From assembly GCA_003223895.1 (NCBI GenBank), contig QHXD01000114.1, positions 1,925-12,939 of the forward strand: a stretch of 11,015 nt of DNA, written 5' to 3'. Every line of letters starts with the position of its first letter. The stretch's first letter is position 1. Below, piece after piece: positions 1 to 7,258 of the stretch. The position numbers and the translations under genes were made by a program. Under the pieces are notes generated by a model. The model saw only the letters and a program-made list of their open reading frames with translations. It was not told where the DNA came from and did no database searches. The DNA comes from Acidobacteriota bacterium. Lineage in GTDB: Bacteria > Acidobacteriota > Terriglobia > 20CM-2-55-15.

Positions 1-2
1 GC

Positions 3-581
3 CTGAGCTGGTCGATTCCTTACTTCGGAAGAGATAAAACGATTCTCCGGATGGGATACAGCGTCGGATACGAGCGGAATGCCTTGAGGCTGGTAGACAT
101 CGTGTCGGGCGATCAGCCGGGGCTAAGTACAACCAGGTATCTTTTCTCCCAGGACTTGCTGACTCTGGCGGATGTCCGGCTTCCACTAACGCCGACGGAA
201 CAGCCTCTGGAAACAGTTCCCCTCACCGACAGGCAGCAAACCGTCCGCTCATTCGATACCAATCTCAGAACACCCTACGTTCAGAACTGGAACCTCACGA
301 TCGAGCGCCAATTGCCGGGCAACTTCGGACTCGAGGTTCGATACGTCGGCAGCAAAGGAACGAAGCTGTTGCGGGCCATCAATCTCAACGAAGTCAACAT
401 TTTCGAGAACCAGATTCTCGACGCGTTTCAAGTAACTCAGGCCGGCGGGTCGGCTCCGCTTTTTGATCGGATCTTCAATGGACTGAACCTCGGCCTTGGC
501 CGCGTGAACGGCACGACAGTACGGGGATCCGCTTCATTGAGGGCCTTACAGGACACGCGTGCGTTCTTTGCAAATACCTGA
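3..581 (+). CDS. TonB-dependent receptor (Oar-like), middle part, 5' truncated and frameshifted
   Basis: The reading frame is open from the window's left edge at position 3 (residues LSWSIPYFGRDKTILRMGYS) and stops at 581, so the true start lies outside. The text is typical outer-membrane beta-barrel of the carboxypeptidase-regulatory/TonB receptor family: an AGYG-like strand (RMGYSVGYER), then TPYVQNWNLTIERQLP, LEVRYVGSKGTKLLRAINLNE and GSASLRALQDTRAFFAN, alternating strands that match the family order. The stop at 579-581 falls in the middle of the barrel, and the expected continuation (YLNSTADFTGVPGG) follows at once in another frame (see the next entry). These are therefore two parts of one receptor gene. 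The family takes up large substrates across the outer membrane using TonB energy; the substrate here cannot be told. The break is either a real pseudogene lesion or a sequencing error. Confidence 0.8.
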   Translation: MSWSIPYFGRDKTILRMGYSVGYERNALRLVDIVSGDQPGLSTTRYLFSQDLLTLADVRLPLTPTEQPLETVPLTDRQQTVRSFDTNLRTPYVQNWNLTIERQLPGNFGLEVRYVGSKGTKLLRAINLNEVNIFENQILDAFQVTQAGGSAPLFDRIFNGLNLGLGRVNGTTVRGSASLRALQDTRAFFANT

Positions 582-1525
582 ACTCAACGGCGGATTTCAC
601 AGGTGTGCCCGGCGGCTTGCTCCGGCGCGCAGGTTTGCCCGAAAACTTCATTGTGGGCAACCCGCAGTTCGGCGAAGCGGTACTCATAGGCAACCTGGCT
701 AATTCCACATATCATTCCTTCCAGATCGAAGCGGAGAAGCGTTTTTCAAAGGGCTGGACACTCCAGAGCAACTACACCTGGAGCAAGGCGCTTGGCGAAG
801 AGGAAGGCGACTCGCAGAATCTGCAGAACAGCTACCGCAACGGCCGTGATCGTCACGCCGACAAACGCATCCTCGGTTTCAACCGGACCCACATCGCTCG
901 TACCAACGGCACCGTCGAACTGCCGTTCGGGCCCGGCCGCCGCTTTCTTGGAAACTCTCCCAAGCTCGGACACCTCGTCGGAAACTGGAAGGTCGGCACG
1001 ATATTCAATTGGTTTTCGGGTGCTCCACTAGGCTTCGAGTCCGCAGTGCAATCATTGAACCAATTTGTGGACAATACTCCCACGCTTGTCGGGGCGTTGC
1101 CCGCGAAGGGACAGGTTCAACGCGGCAGCAATGGTGCAACGTTCTTTACCGGACTGAAGACGGTTCCAGACCCTGCCATTCAAGGCCTCACGAATGCCCA
1201 GGGCCTCGCGGAAAGCAGCACACTTCGAGCTGTTGCCGACAACTCCGGCAACTTGATCATGGTGAATCCGGCACCGGGACGGCTTGGCAATCTGGCGCCT
1301 TTCGTGATGGCAGGTCCCAGCGGCTTTCGCCTGGACACCAATGTGGTAAAGCGTTTCGAAATCCGCGAAGGAAGCAATGTTGAGATTCGCGCCGACTTCC
1401 TGGATGTTCTGAACAAGCCGCAATTCACTTCTCCCAATACCGACATTAACTCGACGGACTTCGGCCGCATCACATCGGCAACAGGCAACCGGGTTATCGT
1501 ACTGGGCGCCCGAATCAATTTCTGA
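572..1525 (+). CDS. TonB-dependent receptor (Oar-like), C-terminal barrel, downstream of frameshift
   Basis: This is the rest of the receptor begun at the left edge, in the frame equal to -1 relative to the first part. Family-like sequence resumes at about 575 (YLNSTADFTGVPGG), upstream of any good start codon, which supports a frameshift rather than a separate gene. Barrel landmarks are GLLRRAGLPENFIVGNPQF, YHSFQIEAEKRFSKGWTLQS with NYTWSKALGE, then a hydrophobic strand/turn pattern to the last residues VIVLGARINF. The terminal phenylalanine is the usual outer-membrane barrel signal read by the Bam machinery. The C-terminus is intact. The stop is nine bases before the start of the cyclodeaminase-family gene, so the two are probably co-transcribed. 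If the frameshift is real the receptor would be non-functional, although the cyclodeaminase gene could still be expressed. Confidence 0.8.
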   Translation, partial: KYLNSTADFTGVPGGLLRRAGLPENFIVGNPQFGEAVLIGNLANSTYHSFQIEAEKRFSKGWTLQSNYTWSKALGEEEGDSQNLQNSYRNGRDRHADKRILGFNRTHIARTNGTVELPFGPGRRFLGNSPKLGHLVGNWKVGTIFNWFSGAPLGFESAVQSLNQFVDNTPTLVGALPAKGQVQRGSNGATFFTGLKTVPDPAIQGLTNAQGLAESSTLRAVADNSGNLIMVNPAPGRLGNLAPFVMAGPSGFRLDTNVVKRFEIREGSNVEIRADFLDVLNKPQFTSPNTDINSTDFGRITSATGNRVIVLGARINF

Positions 1526-1534
1526 GTTCGCACC

Positions 1535-2485
1535 ATGAAGAGCCTGTACATCAAAGAGGAAGAGGTCCAGCAGCTTGTGACTGTGCCGGAGGTCGTCGAA
1601 GCTCTTGAGGCGGCATTCCGGGATCAGGCCGCGGGTCGAGCATTTACCAACTCGCGCAACCGGCTGCGCATGCCGGGAACCACGCTGCATATCATGGCGG
1701 GCGCCGTTCCGGGCTATTTCGGATACAAGGGCTACACGGTCGGCGCCGGCAAGGCGCAGTTCCTGTTCTTTTTGTACGACGCACAGACCACCGACCTCGT
1801 CGCAATGATGGAAGCGGACACACTTGGCCAGATTCGTACGGGCGCGGCGACCGGTCTTGCGACCCGGCTGCTCTCGAATCCCGACGCGAGTGAGGCCACG
1901 CTGTTCGGTGCAGGCTGGCAAGCCCAAAGTCAGTTGCTCGCCATGGATTCGGTTCGCAGTTTGAAGCGGGTGTGGATCGTGAATCGAAATTCCGACCGCC
2001 GTGAAGCATTCATCCGGAAGATGCAGCCGCAGGTGAAGGCCAGGCTCGCAGCGGCTGGTTCCCCGAACGAGGCCGTACGTTCCAGCCAGATCGTGACGAC
2101 GATGACGAGCAGCCGCGCTCCGGTCCTGAAAGGGGAATGGCTGCAGCCGGGCACACACGTCACTGCGGCCGGCGGCAATTCACTGCTCCGGAAAGAGATC
2201 GATGACGAGGCGGTTCTGCGCGCGAACCGGGTCGTCGTGGATTCCGTCGAACAGGCGAAGATCGAGGTTGGTGAGTTTGTGGGTGTCATCGAAACCGGCC
2301 GCCGTCATTGGGAAGATTTCGTCGAGCTGCGGCACGTCGTGGCGGGCTTGATGCCGGGAAGAAGTGATCGTTCGGATATCACGCTCTTCAAATCCCAGGG
2401 CCTTGCGCTGGAAGATGTCGCGATCGGAAGATTGGTTTATGAGCGGGCTCTAAAACAAGGTCTGGGCCGAACGTTGGACTTATAA
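1535..2485 (+). CDS. Ornithine cyclodeaminase / mu-crystallin family protein
   Basis: This 316-residue protein has the normal length of the family, which includes NAD(H)-dependent ornithine cyclodeaminase, alanine dehydrogenase of the archaeal type, ketimine reductase and opine/siderophore-precursor synthases. Visible landmarks are GYKGYT (about 63-68, with the family's substrate-site lysine at 65), IRTGAATGLATRLL (100-113, with the substrate-binding arginine at 101), the Rossmann loop FGAGWQAQSQ (124-133, GxGxQA type), VTAAGGNS (209-216), VVDSVEQAKIE (234-244, the catalytic-type aspartate at 236) and the C-terminal FKSQGLALEDVA (285-296). The ATG at 1535 has no strong ribosome site but lies nine bases after the receptor stop, suggesting translational coupling. 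Key residues look intact. The exact substrate cannot be read from sequence: ornithine to proline is only one option, and the receptor context would equally fit another imino-acid reaction in the cytoplasm. Confidence 0.9.
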   Translation: MKSLYIKEEEVQQLVTVPEVVEALEAAFRDQAAGRAFTNSRNRLRMPGTTLHIMAGAVPGYFGYKGYTVGAGKAQFLFFLYDAQTTDLVAMMEADTLGQIRTGAATGLATRLLSNPDASEATLFGAGWQAQSQLLAMDSVRSLKRVWIVNRNSDRREAFIRKMQPQVKARLAAAGSPNEAVRSSQIVTTMTSSRAPVLKGEWLQPGTHVTAAGGNSLLRKEIDDEAVLRANRVVVDSVEQAKIEVGEFVGVIETGRRHWEDFVELRHVVAGLMPGRSDRSDITLFKSQGLALEDVAIGRLVYERALKQGLGRTLDL

Positions 2486-2790
2486 CCCTTTTTTGAGAAG
2501 GTTTTTGGGGAGCGAAAGATTCTCAGGCGAGGGTATTCCCCTCCTGGAACAGGAGGGGTGGCTGCGCCATTAAAAGAAAGATCCCGTTCCGAAGCGGCGC
2601 AGACGGCGTGGTCAGACCGGCGCGCCGACGTTTTAGCCGAACTGACCACCCCGGCCGCGCCTTGCAAAGGTGGCTTCGCGGCATTTTCTTGATGGCGCGT
2701 CCACCCCTCCTGTCCCAGGAGGGGAACACCCTCGGCCCTAGCTCATCTCGATAAATTGGGTTGCGGCTATGCCGCGTTATGTCTTTGTGG
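2486..2790. other. Convergent intergenic region, no gene
   Basis: This gap separates two genes that point at each other. It holds no convincing coding frame. Just after the cyclodeaminase stop is an imperfect short palindrome, AACCCTT/AAGGTT with a T-rich centre (about 2486-2507), which may act as a weak terminator. Most of the remainder is the nested inverted-repeat element described separately. Beyond it, GCGGC-TAT-GCCGC (2763-2775) is a small perfect hairpin, which on the minus strand lies just past the ligase stop and may help end that transcript. Confidence 0.6.
2528..2734. repeat. Nested inverted-repeat (MITE/REP-like) element
   Basis: The left arm 2528-2579 and right arm 2684-2734 are imperfect reverse complements over about 51 bases, with a few substitutions and one length difference. 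Each arm is itself a hairpin: CCCCTCCTG-GAA-CAGGAGGGG at 2538-2558 and CCCCTCCTG-TCC-CAGGAGGGG at 2704-2724, each with 9-bp stems and a 3-nt loop. A second, inner pair with GTGGTCAG (from about 2609) and CTGACCAC (about 2642-2649) continues the symmetry towards the middle, where CGGCGCGCCG is palindromic. The design resembles short, non-coding palindromic repeats dispersed in bacterial intergenic DNA. No transposase lies in the window, so mobility is inference. It may also stop transcription from both flanking genes. Confidence 0.75.
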
Positions 2791-2801
2791 TTAATCCACA
2801 A
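2785..2801. repeat. Short palindrome around the ligase stop codon
   Basis: TTGTGG (2785-2790) and CCACAA (2796-2801) are perfect inverted repeats with a five-base loop that contains the minus-strand stop codon (TAA, 2791-2793). The minus-strand text here, ATTAACCACAAAGAC, looks like a dispersed intergenic motif seen in many bacterial genomes and partly resembles the AACACAAAGAATTAGCC part of the 61-bp repeat at 7123-7258. Whether it is a terminator stem or a repeat relic is not decided. Confidence 0.4.
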
Positions 2802-3999
2802 CCCGCAGTCTTCGCGATTTCAACTCGAATCGCGGAAGACTGCCCGCCGGAACATGCTCGATCGTGGCGCGGATGTTGAGATTTTTCGAAATATCCGCTC
2901 GGAGCCGCTCGATGATTTCGCCTGCGGAGTTTTCCAATTCCACCTTTAGAGAGAGTTCGTGCATTTCCCTTCTCCGGGAAACCTCGATTGCAAACTCCAC
3001 GACCTGAGGGTGCCGGCGAACGATGTTTTCGATTGCGCTCGGAAATACATTGACGCCGCGGATGGTGATCATATCGTCGGCGCGGCCAAGTACTCCACCC
3101 ATCAGGCGTGGCCACTGACGGCCGCACGCGCAAGGCTCCCGCGACAACACACCGAGGTCGCCGGTGCGATAACGGATGAGGGGGCTTCCGAGCCGTCCGA
3201 GATTCGTGAGGACCATCTCGCCTTTCGTTCCGGGATCAACCGGCTGAAGCGTCCCCGGATCGATCATCTCCACGATGAACTCATCCTCATTGATGTGAAG
3301 GCCCGATTGCATTTCGCACTCGAAGCCGTACGCGCCCATTTCCGTCATTCCGACGTGATCGAAGGTCCTGGCGCCGAATGCTTCCTGAATGCGGCGGCGC
3401 GTTTCAGGAATGCTTGCCCCCGGCTCGCCCGCATGAACGGTCGTCCGGATCGGACCTTGAACCAGATCGATGCCCTGCAGGGCGGCAACTTCGGCCAACC
3501 GCAGCGCATAGGTCGGAGTGCATACCAGGACGGTGGCCTCGCGTTCCAGTATGGAATGAAGACGCTGCTCGGAAGACTGCCCGCCGCCCGGTATCGCCAT
3601 CACGCCCATACGTTCGGCGGCTTCAAATGCCGCCCAGAATCCAATGAACGGACCGAACGAAAACGCAACGTAAACGCGGTCGCCGGCGCGCACATTCGCG
3701 CCGCTGTAGACTTCGGCCCAGCATCGCAGCCACCAGTCCCAGCTTTCCTTCGTGTCCAGCCAGGCCAGAGGCTTTCCCGCCGTGCCTGACGTTTGATGGA
3801 TACGCACATAGTTTTCCACGGGGTATGTCAGGTCGGTTCCAAACGGCGGGTTTTGCGTCTGATCCTCGACCAGCTCGCTCTTCGTCGTGAAGGGAATCTC
3901 TTCAAAAGTCTTCGGGTCTTTGAGGCGCTTACTGTAAAAGCGGTTTCGCTCGATCAGGATCTCGCGAATCTTGTCGAAGCGTTCAAACGGGTTTATCAC
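2791..3999 (-). CDS. Phenylacetate-CoA ligase-like AMP-binding enzyme (PaaK family)
   Basis: This 402-residue protein belongs to the ANL adenylating superfamily, closest in pattern to phenylacetate-CoA ligases, which activate an aryl or other carboxylate with ATP and join it to CoA in the cytoplasm. Landmarks are the phosphate loop TSGTAGKP (70-77), CTPTYA (160-165), HAGEPG (189-194), DHVGMTEMGAYG (214-225), YRTGDLG (277-283), GRADDMITIRGVNVFPSAIE (305-324, the hinge into the C-terminal lid) and PRFELKSRR (389-397, with the probable catalytic lysine K394). It is somewhat shorter than typical PaaK (about 430-440), lacking part of the N-terminal helix region. The start is GTG at 3999: the frame is open upstream but has no better start. 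No clear ribosome site is visible. A TAGAAT box (minus strand, 4012-4007) sits seven bases before the GTG, so a leaderless message is possible. It converges on the cyclodeaminase gene and is divergent from the intact receptor. The true acid substrate is unknown. Confidence 0.88.
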   Translation of the reverse strand: MINPFERFDKIREILIERNRFYSKRLKDPKTFEEIPFTTKSELVEDQTQNPPFGTDLTYPVENYVRIHQTSGTAGKPLAWLDTKESWDWWLRCWAEVYSGANVRAGDRVYVAFSFGPFIGFWAAFEAAERMGVMAIPGGGQSSEQRLHSILEREATVLVCTPTYALRLAEVAALQGIDLVQGPIRTTVHAGEPGASIPETRRRIQEAFGARTFDHVGMTEMGAYGFECEMQSGLHINEDEFIVEMIDPGTLQPVDPGTKGEMVLTNLGRLGSPLIRYRTGDLGVLSREPCACGRQWPRLMGGVLGRADDMITIRGVNVFPSAIENIVRRHPQVVEFAIEVSRRREMHELSLKVELENSAGEIIERLRADISKNLNIRATIEHVPAGSLPRFELKSRRLRVVD

Positions 4000-4110
4000 T
4001 GGCGATATTCTACAAGCACCGATTGCAAAACACTCGCCCGTTTTGTCCCCGATCGCCGCTCTGTTGCGAATCGGTACGAGTATAATCGAGGGTCATTCTG
4101 AGGAGGGAAC
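4000..4110. promoter_or_regulatory. Divergent promoter region, ligase / TonB receptor
   Basis: For the receptor, TATAAT at 4081-4086 is a perfect -10 box, though no good -35 lies 16-18 bases upstream. AGGAGG at 4101-4106 is a strong ribosome site. For the ligase, TAGAAT reads on the minus strand at 4012-4007. Between them, ACCGATT (4018-4024) and AATCGGT (4069-4075) form a 7-bp inverted repeat 44 bases apart, placed where a regulator could affect both directions. Only the -10 box and ribosome site are strong; the operator idea is inference. Confidence 0.5.
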
Positions 4111-7100
4111 GTGAGTCGAATGAAGTCTTTCAATTTCGTGTTTGTACTTCTGCTTGTTCTGGTCACGAGCGCGACCGCGCATGCCGCCATGCAATCGCAG
4201 GCGACGACGGGAACCATTGAAGGAACCGTAACCGACCAGACCGGCGCGGTTTTGCCGGGCGTGGCCGTATCTCTCAAGAGTGTGGAAACAGGAATCGTTC
4301 GCATGGTCCTGAGCGATGATCGCGGCATTTTCCGGGCTCCGCTGCTCCCGGTGGGCCACTACGACGTTTCAGTTGAGTTCACAGGCTTCACAAAATTCGA
4401 ACAGACCGCCATCGCTCTCACGGTCGGACAGACCTTACAGCTGAACATTCGGCTCTCGGTTGCCGGGACGACGCAGGCTGTTTCCGTAACTGAAGAAGTT
4501 CCGGTGGTGGAAGCGACTCGAACACAGGTGAGTTCCACCGTTGACGACAGGGCAGTCGCGAACCTTCCTGTGAACGGCCGTAACTTCATCGACTTCGTTC
4601 TTCTCACGCCCGGCGTGACTCGCGATGTCCGCGCCGGCGACATCAGTTTTGCCGGCCAGCGCGGAACGATGAACAGCCTGGTCATCGATGGCGCAGACAA
4701 TAACAACACATTCTTCGGCCAGGCCACCGGACGTACCGGATCCGGCCGTGCGCCATTCCAGTTCAGCCAGGATGCGGTAAAGGAATTTCAGGTGAACTCG
4801 AATGGATACTCGGCGGAGTTTGGCCGGGCCGGCGGCGCCGTCATCAACGTGGTGACCAAATCCGGCACGAATGATCTGCACGGAACAGGTTTCTGGTTCT
4901 ATCGCGACAAATCCCTTAATGCGAACGACGTGATCAACAAAGTTGCCGTTCCACCGCGGGGCAGATCGCCATATCACTTCAATCAGTTTGGCGCCAGCGC
5001 AGGCGGTCCCATTGTGAAAGACAAGGCGTTCTTCTTTGTCAACTATGACGGCCAGCGCAACACGGTGCAGAACATCGTGTTCTTGAATTTGCCCGCGACC
5101 ACGCCGTCCGACGCCGCAACGCAGACCGCAATTCAGCGGCTGTCGCCGCTCGCGAACAGTTGGAACCGCACGCAGAATCAGGACACATTCCTCGGCAAAG
5201 GCGATTGGCAATTCTCAACGAACCACCACGTCTCGCTGCGGTACAACCATCAAAACTACACGGGCGGAGGCGGCGAAGCGGGCGGGCCCCAGAACGCGTT
5301 CGAGCACACCGGAGACTCGCTGGTAAAGACGGACACCTTGAATGGCTCCGTGAGCTCGATTCTGACGAACCGGCTGTTCAACGAGTTCCGCGCTCAGTAT
5401 GCGCGTGACAAGGAACCTGGCGCGGCCAACAGCGCGAATCCGGAAGCAACGATCCTGGAAGGCGGTCAGACGGTCATGACGATTGGCCGTAACTTTTTCA
5501 GTCCCCGAGAAACGACGATCAAGCGCGGGCAGTTCGCCGATAACCTGTCGTTAATCGCGGGGAGGCACAATTTCAAGTTTGGCGGAGATCTGAACGCCGA
5601 CAGGATTCTCAATTTCTTCCCCGGCAATTTTTCAGGCTCGTATCGGTTCAATACCCTCGCCGGTTTCACGAGCGGTCGTCCGACGGCAGCGGGAGAACGC
5701 TACGTCCAGGCGTTTGCCGGCGAGGGAACGACAGGCGCTACGACCAGGCCGAACATGACCGAATTTGCCGGCTTCTTTCAGGACGACTGGCGCGTCAGCA
5801 ACAGGCTCACGCTGAATCTCGGCGCGCGGTATGACGTGCAGCGCGTAGCCCAGCCCACGACAAAAAATCCCAGCCCGCAATTGGCTGCAGCCGGAATCGA
5901 TACCAACAGAATTCCAATCGATAAGAATAACTTTGCTCCGCGGGTGGGTCTCGCGTGGCGGCCGGTTTCGAATTCCGATCGATTCGTGGTGCGGGCGGGC
6001 TACGGCATCTTCTTTGCGAGAACCCCGTCCATCATGGTTGGGACAGCGCACTCGAACAACGGCCTGAATGTGCAGACCATCACATTTACGGGCACTGCTG
6101 TGCCGACATATCCAAATAAATTCGATTCGCTGCCCGCCGGAGCAACCGCCCCGCTGCCGACGATTTTCGTTTTCGACAAGAACTATGTCTCGCCGTATAC
6201 ACAACAGGGCAATCTCGCTGTTGAGTACGGCCTGTCAAACGACGTATCCGTCACTGTCACTTATCTGGGCGTGAGGGGCGTTCACCTGCAGCGGTCCCAT
6301 GATCTGAATGTCGGTATACCCACGGATACTCCCATCACTGTCGCCGGCGAAGGCCGGACGCTCGTGTACAAGAGATTTCCGACTGCTCGTCCGTTCACGG
6401 CATTCGACCGGCTCATCGCCTTCGAGAGTACCGCGAACGCGATTTATCATGGCATGACGATCCAGGTGAACAAACGCTACTCCCGGAACATTCAGCTCAG
6501 CGGAGCCTATACCTGGTCGAAAGTCCTCGATGACGTGCCGGATGCGACCGCGGTCGTGCCGCAGGGCTCCGACGATGCGAAATACGTTCAGAACCCTCTG
6601 AACGTCAGGGACGACCGAGCGGTTGGGGGCAACGATCAACCGCATCGTGTCGTCATCAACGGTATCTGGGATCTGCGCTATGCCGAGGGAGTAAGCAATC
6701 GCGTGGCGAAAGGCATTCTTGGAGGATGGCAGATCGCCGGCATCTTCACGGCTCAAAGCGGACAACCCTATACCGGTCTGATCAGCGCCGATCTCAATAA
6801 CGACGGTAACAATCGTTCCGATCGCGCGCCGGACCTCGGAAGGAACACATTCAGGGCGCCCAAAACAGTGAACTTCGATCCGCGGGTCACACGCGAAGTG
6901 AGCGTGATTGAACGGGTGAGGCTGCAATTCATCTTCGAAGCTTTCAATGTCTTCAACCGGTATAACGTAACAGCTACACCGGCCACTTCTCCCAATGCCG
7001 TCCGGAATACGCTCTATGCTCTGACCGGGGGCCAACTCGTTCGCCAGTCAAATTTCGGACAGATTCTGGGAACTTCCAATCCCCGCGTGATTCAATTCGC

Positions 7101-7119
7101 CACGAAGATTCTGTTTTGA
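4111..7119 (+). CDS. TonB-dependent receptor with carboxypeptidase-regulatory-like domain (Oar-like)
   Basis: This is a complete 1002-residue outer-membrane receptor. Residues 1-25 form a signal peptide (hydrophobic FVFVLLLVLV, cleavage expected after AHA). Residues of about 33-118 are a carboxypeptidase-regulatory-like beta-sandwich (GTIEGTVTDQTGAVLPGVAV, then FTGFTKFEQ). A plug domain follows (NLPVNGRNFIDFVLLTPGV, MNSLVIDGADNNNTFFGQ, NSNGYSAEFGRAGGAVINVV, TKSGTNDLHGTGFWFYR), then a long beta-barrel with FFQDDWRVSNRLTLNLGARYDV and a closing strand RVIQFATKILF ending in F. The GTG at 4111 lies four bases after AGGAGG; an in-frame ATG at 4120 would be 13 bases away, so GTG is preferred, and both leave the signal peptide. 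It is intact, unlike the paralogue at the left edge. The ligand is unknown; this family imports large or polymeric material or nutrients in Acidobacteriota. Confidence 0.93.
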   Translation: MSRMKSFNFVFVLLLVLVTSATAHAAMQSQATTGTIEGTVTDQTGAVLPGVAVSLKSVETGIVRMVLSDDRGIFRAPLLPVGHYDVSVEFTGFTKFEQTAIALTVGQTLQLNIRLSVAGTTQAVSVTEEVPVVEATRTQVSSTVDDRAVANLPVNGRNFIDFVLLTPGVTRDVRAGDISFAGQRGTMNSLVIDGADNNNTFFGQATGRTGSGRAPFQFSQDAVKEFQVNSNGYSAEFGRAGGAVINVVTKSGTNDLHGTGFWFYRDKSLNANDVINKVAVPPRGRSPYHFNQFGASAGGPIVKDKAFFFVNYDGQRNTVQNIVFLNLPATTPSDAATQTAIQRLSPLANSWNRTQNQDTFLGKGDWQFSTNHHVSLRYNHQNYTGGGGEAGGPQNAFEHTGDSLVKTDTLNGSVSSILTNRLFNEFRAQYARDKEPGAANSANPEATILEGGQTVMTIGRNFFSPRETTIKRGQFADNLSLIAGRHNFKFGGDLNADRILNFFPGNFSGSYRFNTLAGFTSGRPTAAGERYVQAFAGEGTTGATTRPNMTEFAGFFQDDWRVSNRLTLNLGARYDVQRVAQPTTKNPSPQLAAAGIDTNRIPIDKNNFAPRVGLAWRPVSNSDRFVVRAGYGIFFARTPSIMVGTAHSNNGLNVQTITFTGTAVPTYPNKFDSLPAGATAPLPTIFVFDKNYVSPYTQQGNLAVEYGLSNDVSVTVTYLGVRGVHLQRSHDLNVGIPTDTPITVAGEGRTLVYKRFPTARPFTAFDRLIAFESTANAIYHGMTIQVNKRYSRNIQLSGAYTWSKVLDDVPDATAVVPQGSDDAKYVQNPLNVRDDRAVGGNDQPHRVVINGIWDLRYAEGVSNRVAKGILGGWQIAGIFTAQSGQPYTGLISADLNNDGNNRSDRAPDLGRNTFRAPKTVNFDPRVTREVSVIERVRLQFIFEAFNVFNRYNVTATPATSPNAVRNTLYALTGGQLVRQSNFGQILGTSNPRVIQFATKILF

Positions 7120-7122
7120 GAA

Positions 7123-7258
7123 GGGAAAGGGCTTAACACAAAGAATTAGCCGCGAATTACGCGGATTACGCGAATGGGGCGCAAAAAAACTTCTTGATGC
7201 GCCCCATTCGCGTAATCCGCGTAATTCGCGGCTAATTCTTTGTGTTAAGCCCTTTCCC
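7123..7258. repeat. Perfect 61-bp inverted repeat, 14-nt loop
   Basis: The left arm 7123-7183 and right arm 7198-7258 are exact reverse complements over 61 bases; the loop is 7184-7197. The left arm starts three bases after the receptor stop codon. Inside each arm are three near-identical 9-nt units (GCGAATTAC, GCGGATTAC, GCGAATGGG) at 7152-7178 and mirrored at 7203-7229. A T5 run follows at 7263-7267, so the RNA could end there as an outsized terminator. Length and perfection far exceed an ordinary terminator, so a recently inserted or gene-converted dispersed palindrome is likely. Confidence 0.9.

Noticed and set aside
1052..2158. A 368-codon minus-strand open frame over the receptor end and cyclodeaminase gene
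   Set aside because: It lies antisense to two well-recognised genes, has no family-like motifs, and is a by-product of GC-rich codon use on the other strand.
2959..3789. A 276-codon plus-strand open frame
   Set aside because: It is the antisense shadow of the ligase gene, whose adenylation motifs are unmistakable.
6235..7035. A 266-codon minus-strand open frame inside the receptor
   Set aside because: It is antisense to clear TonB barrel sequence; no independent motif or start signal.
4111..7119. Possible SusC/SusD-type polysaccharide utilisation locus
   Set aside because: The receptor is of the Oar-like type and no SusD-like lipoprotein or glycoside hydrolase is present.
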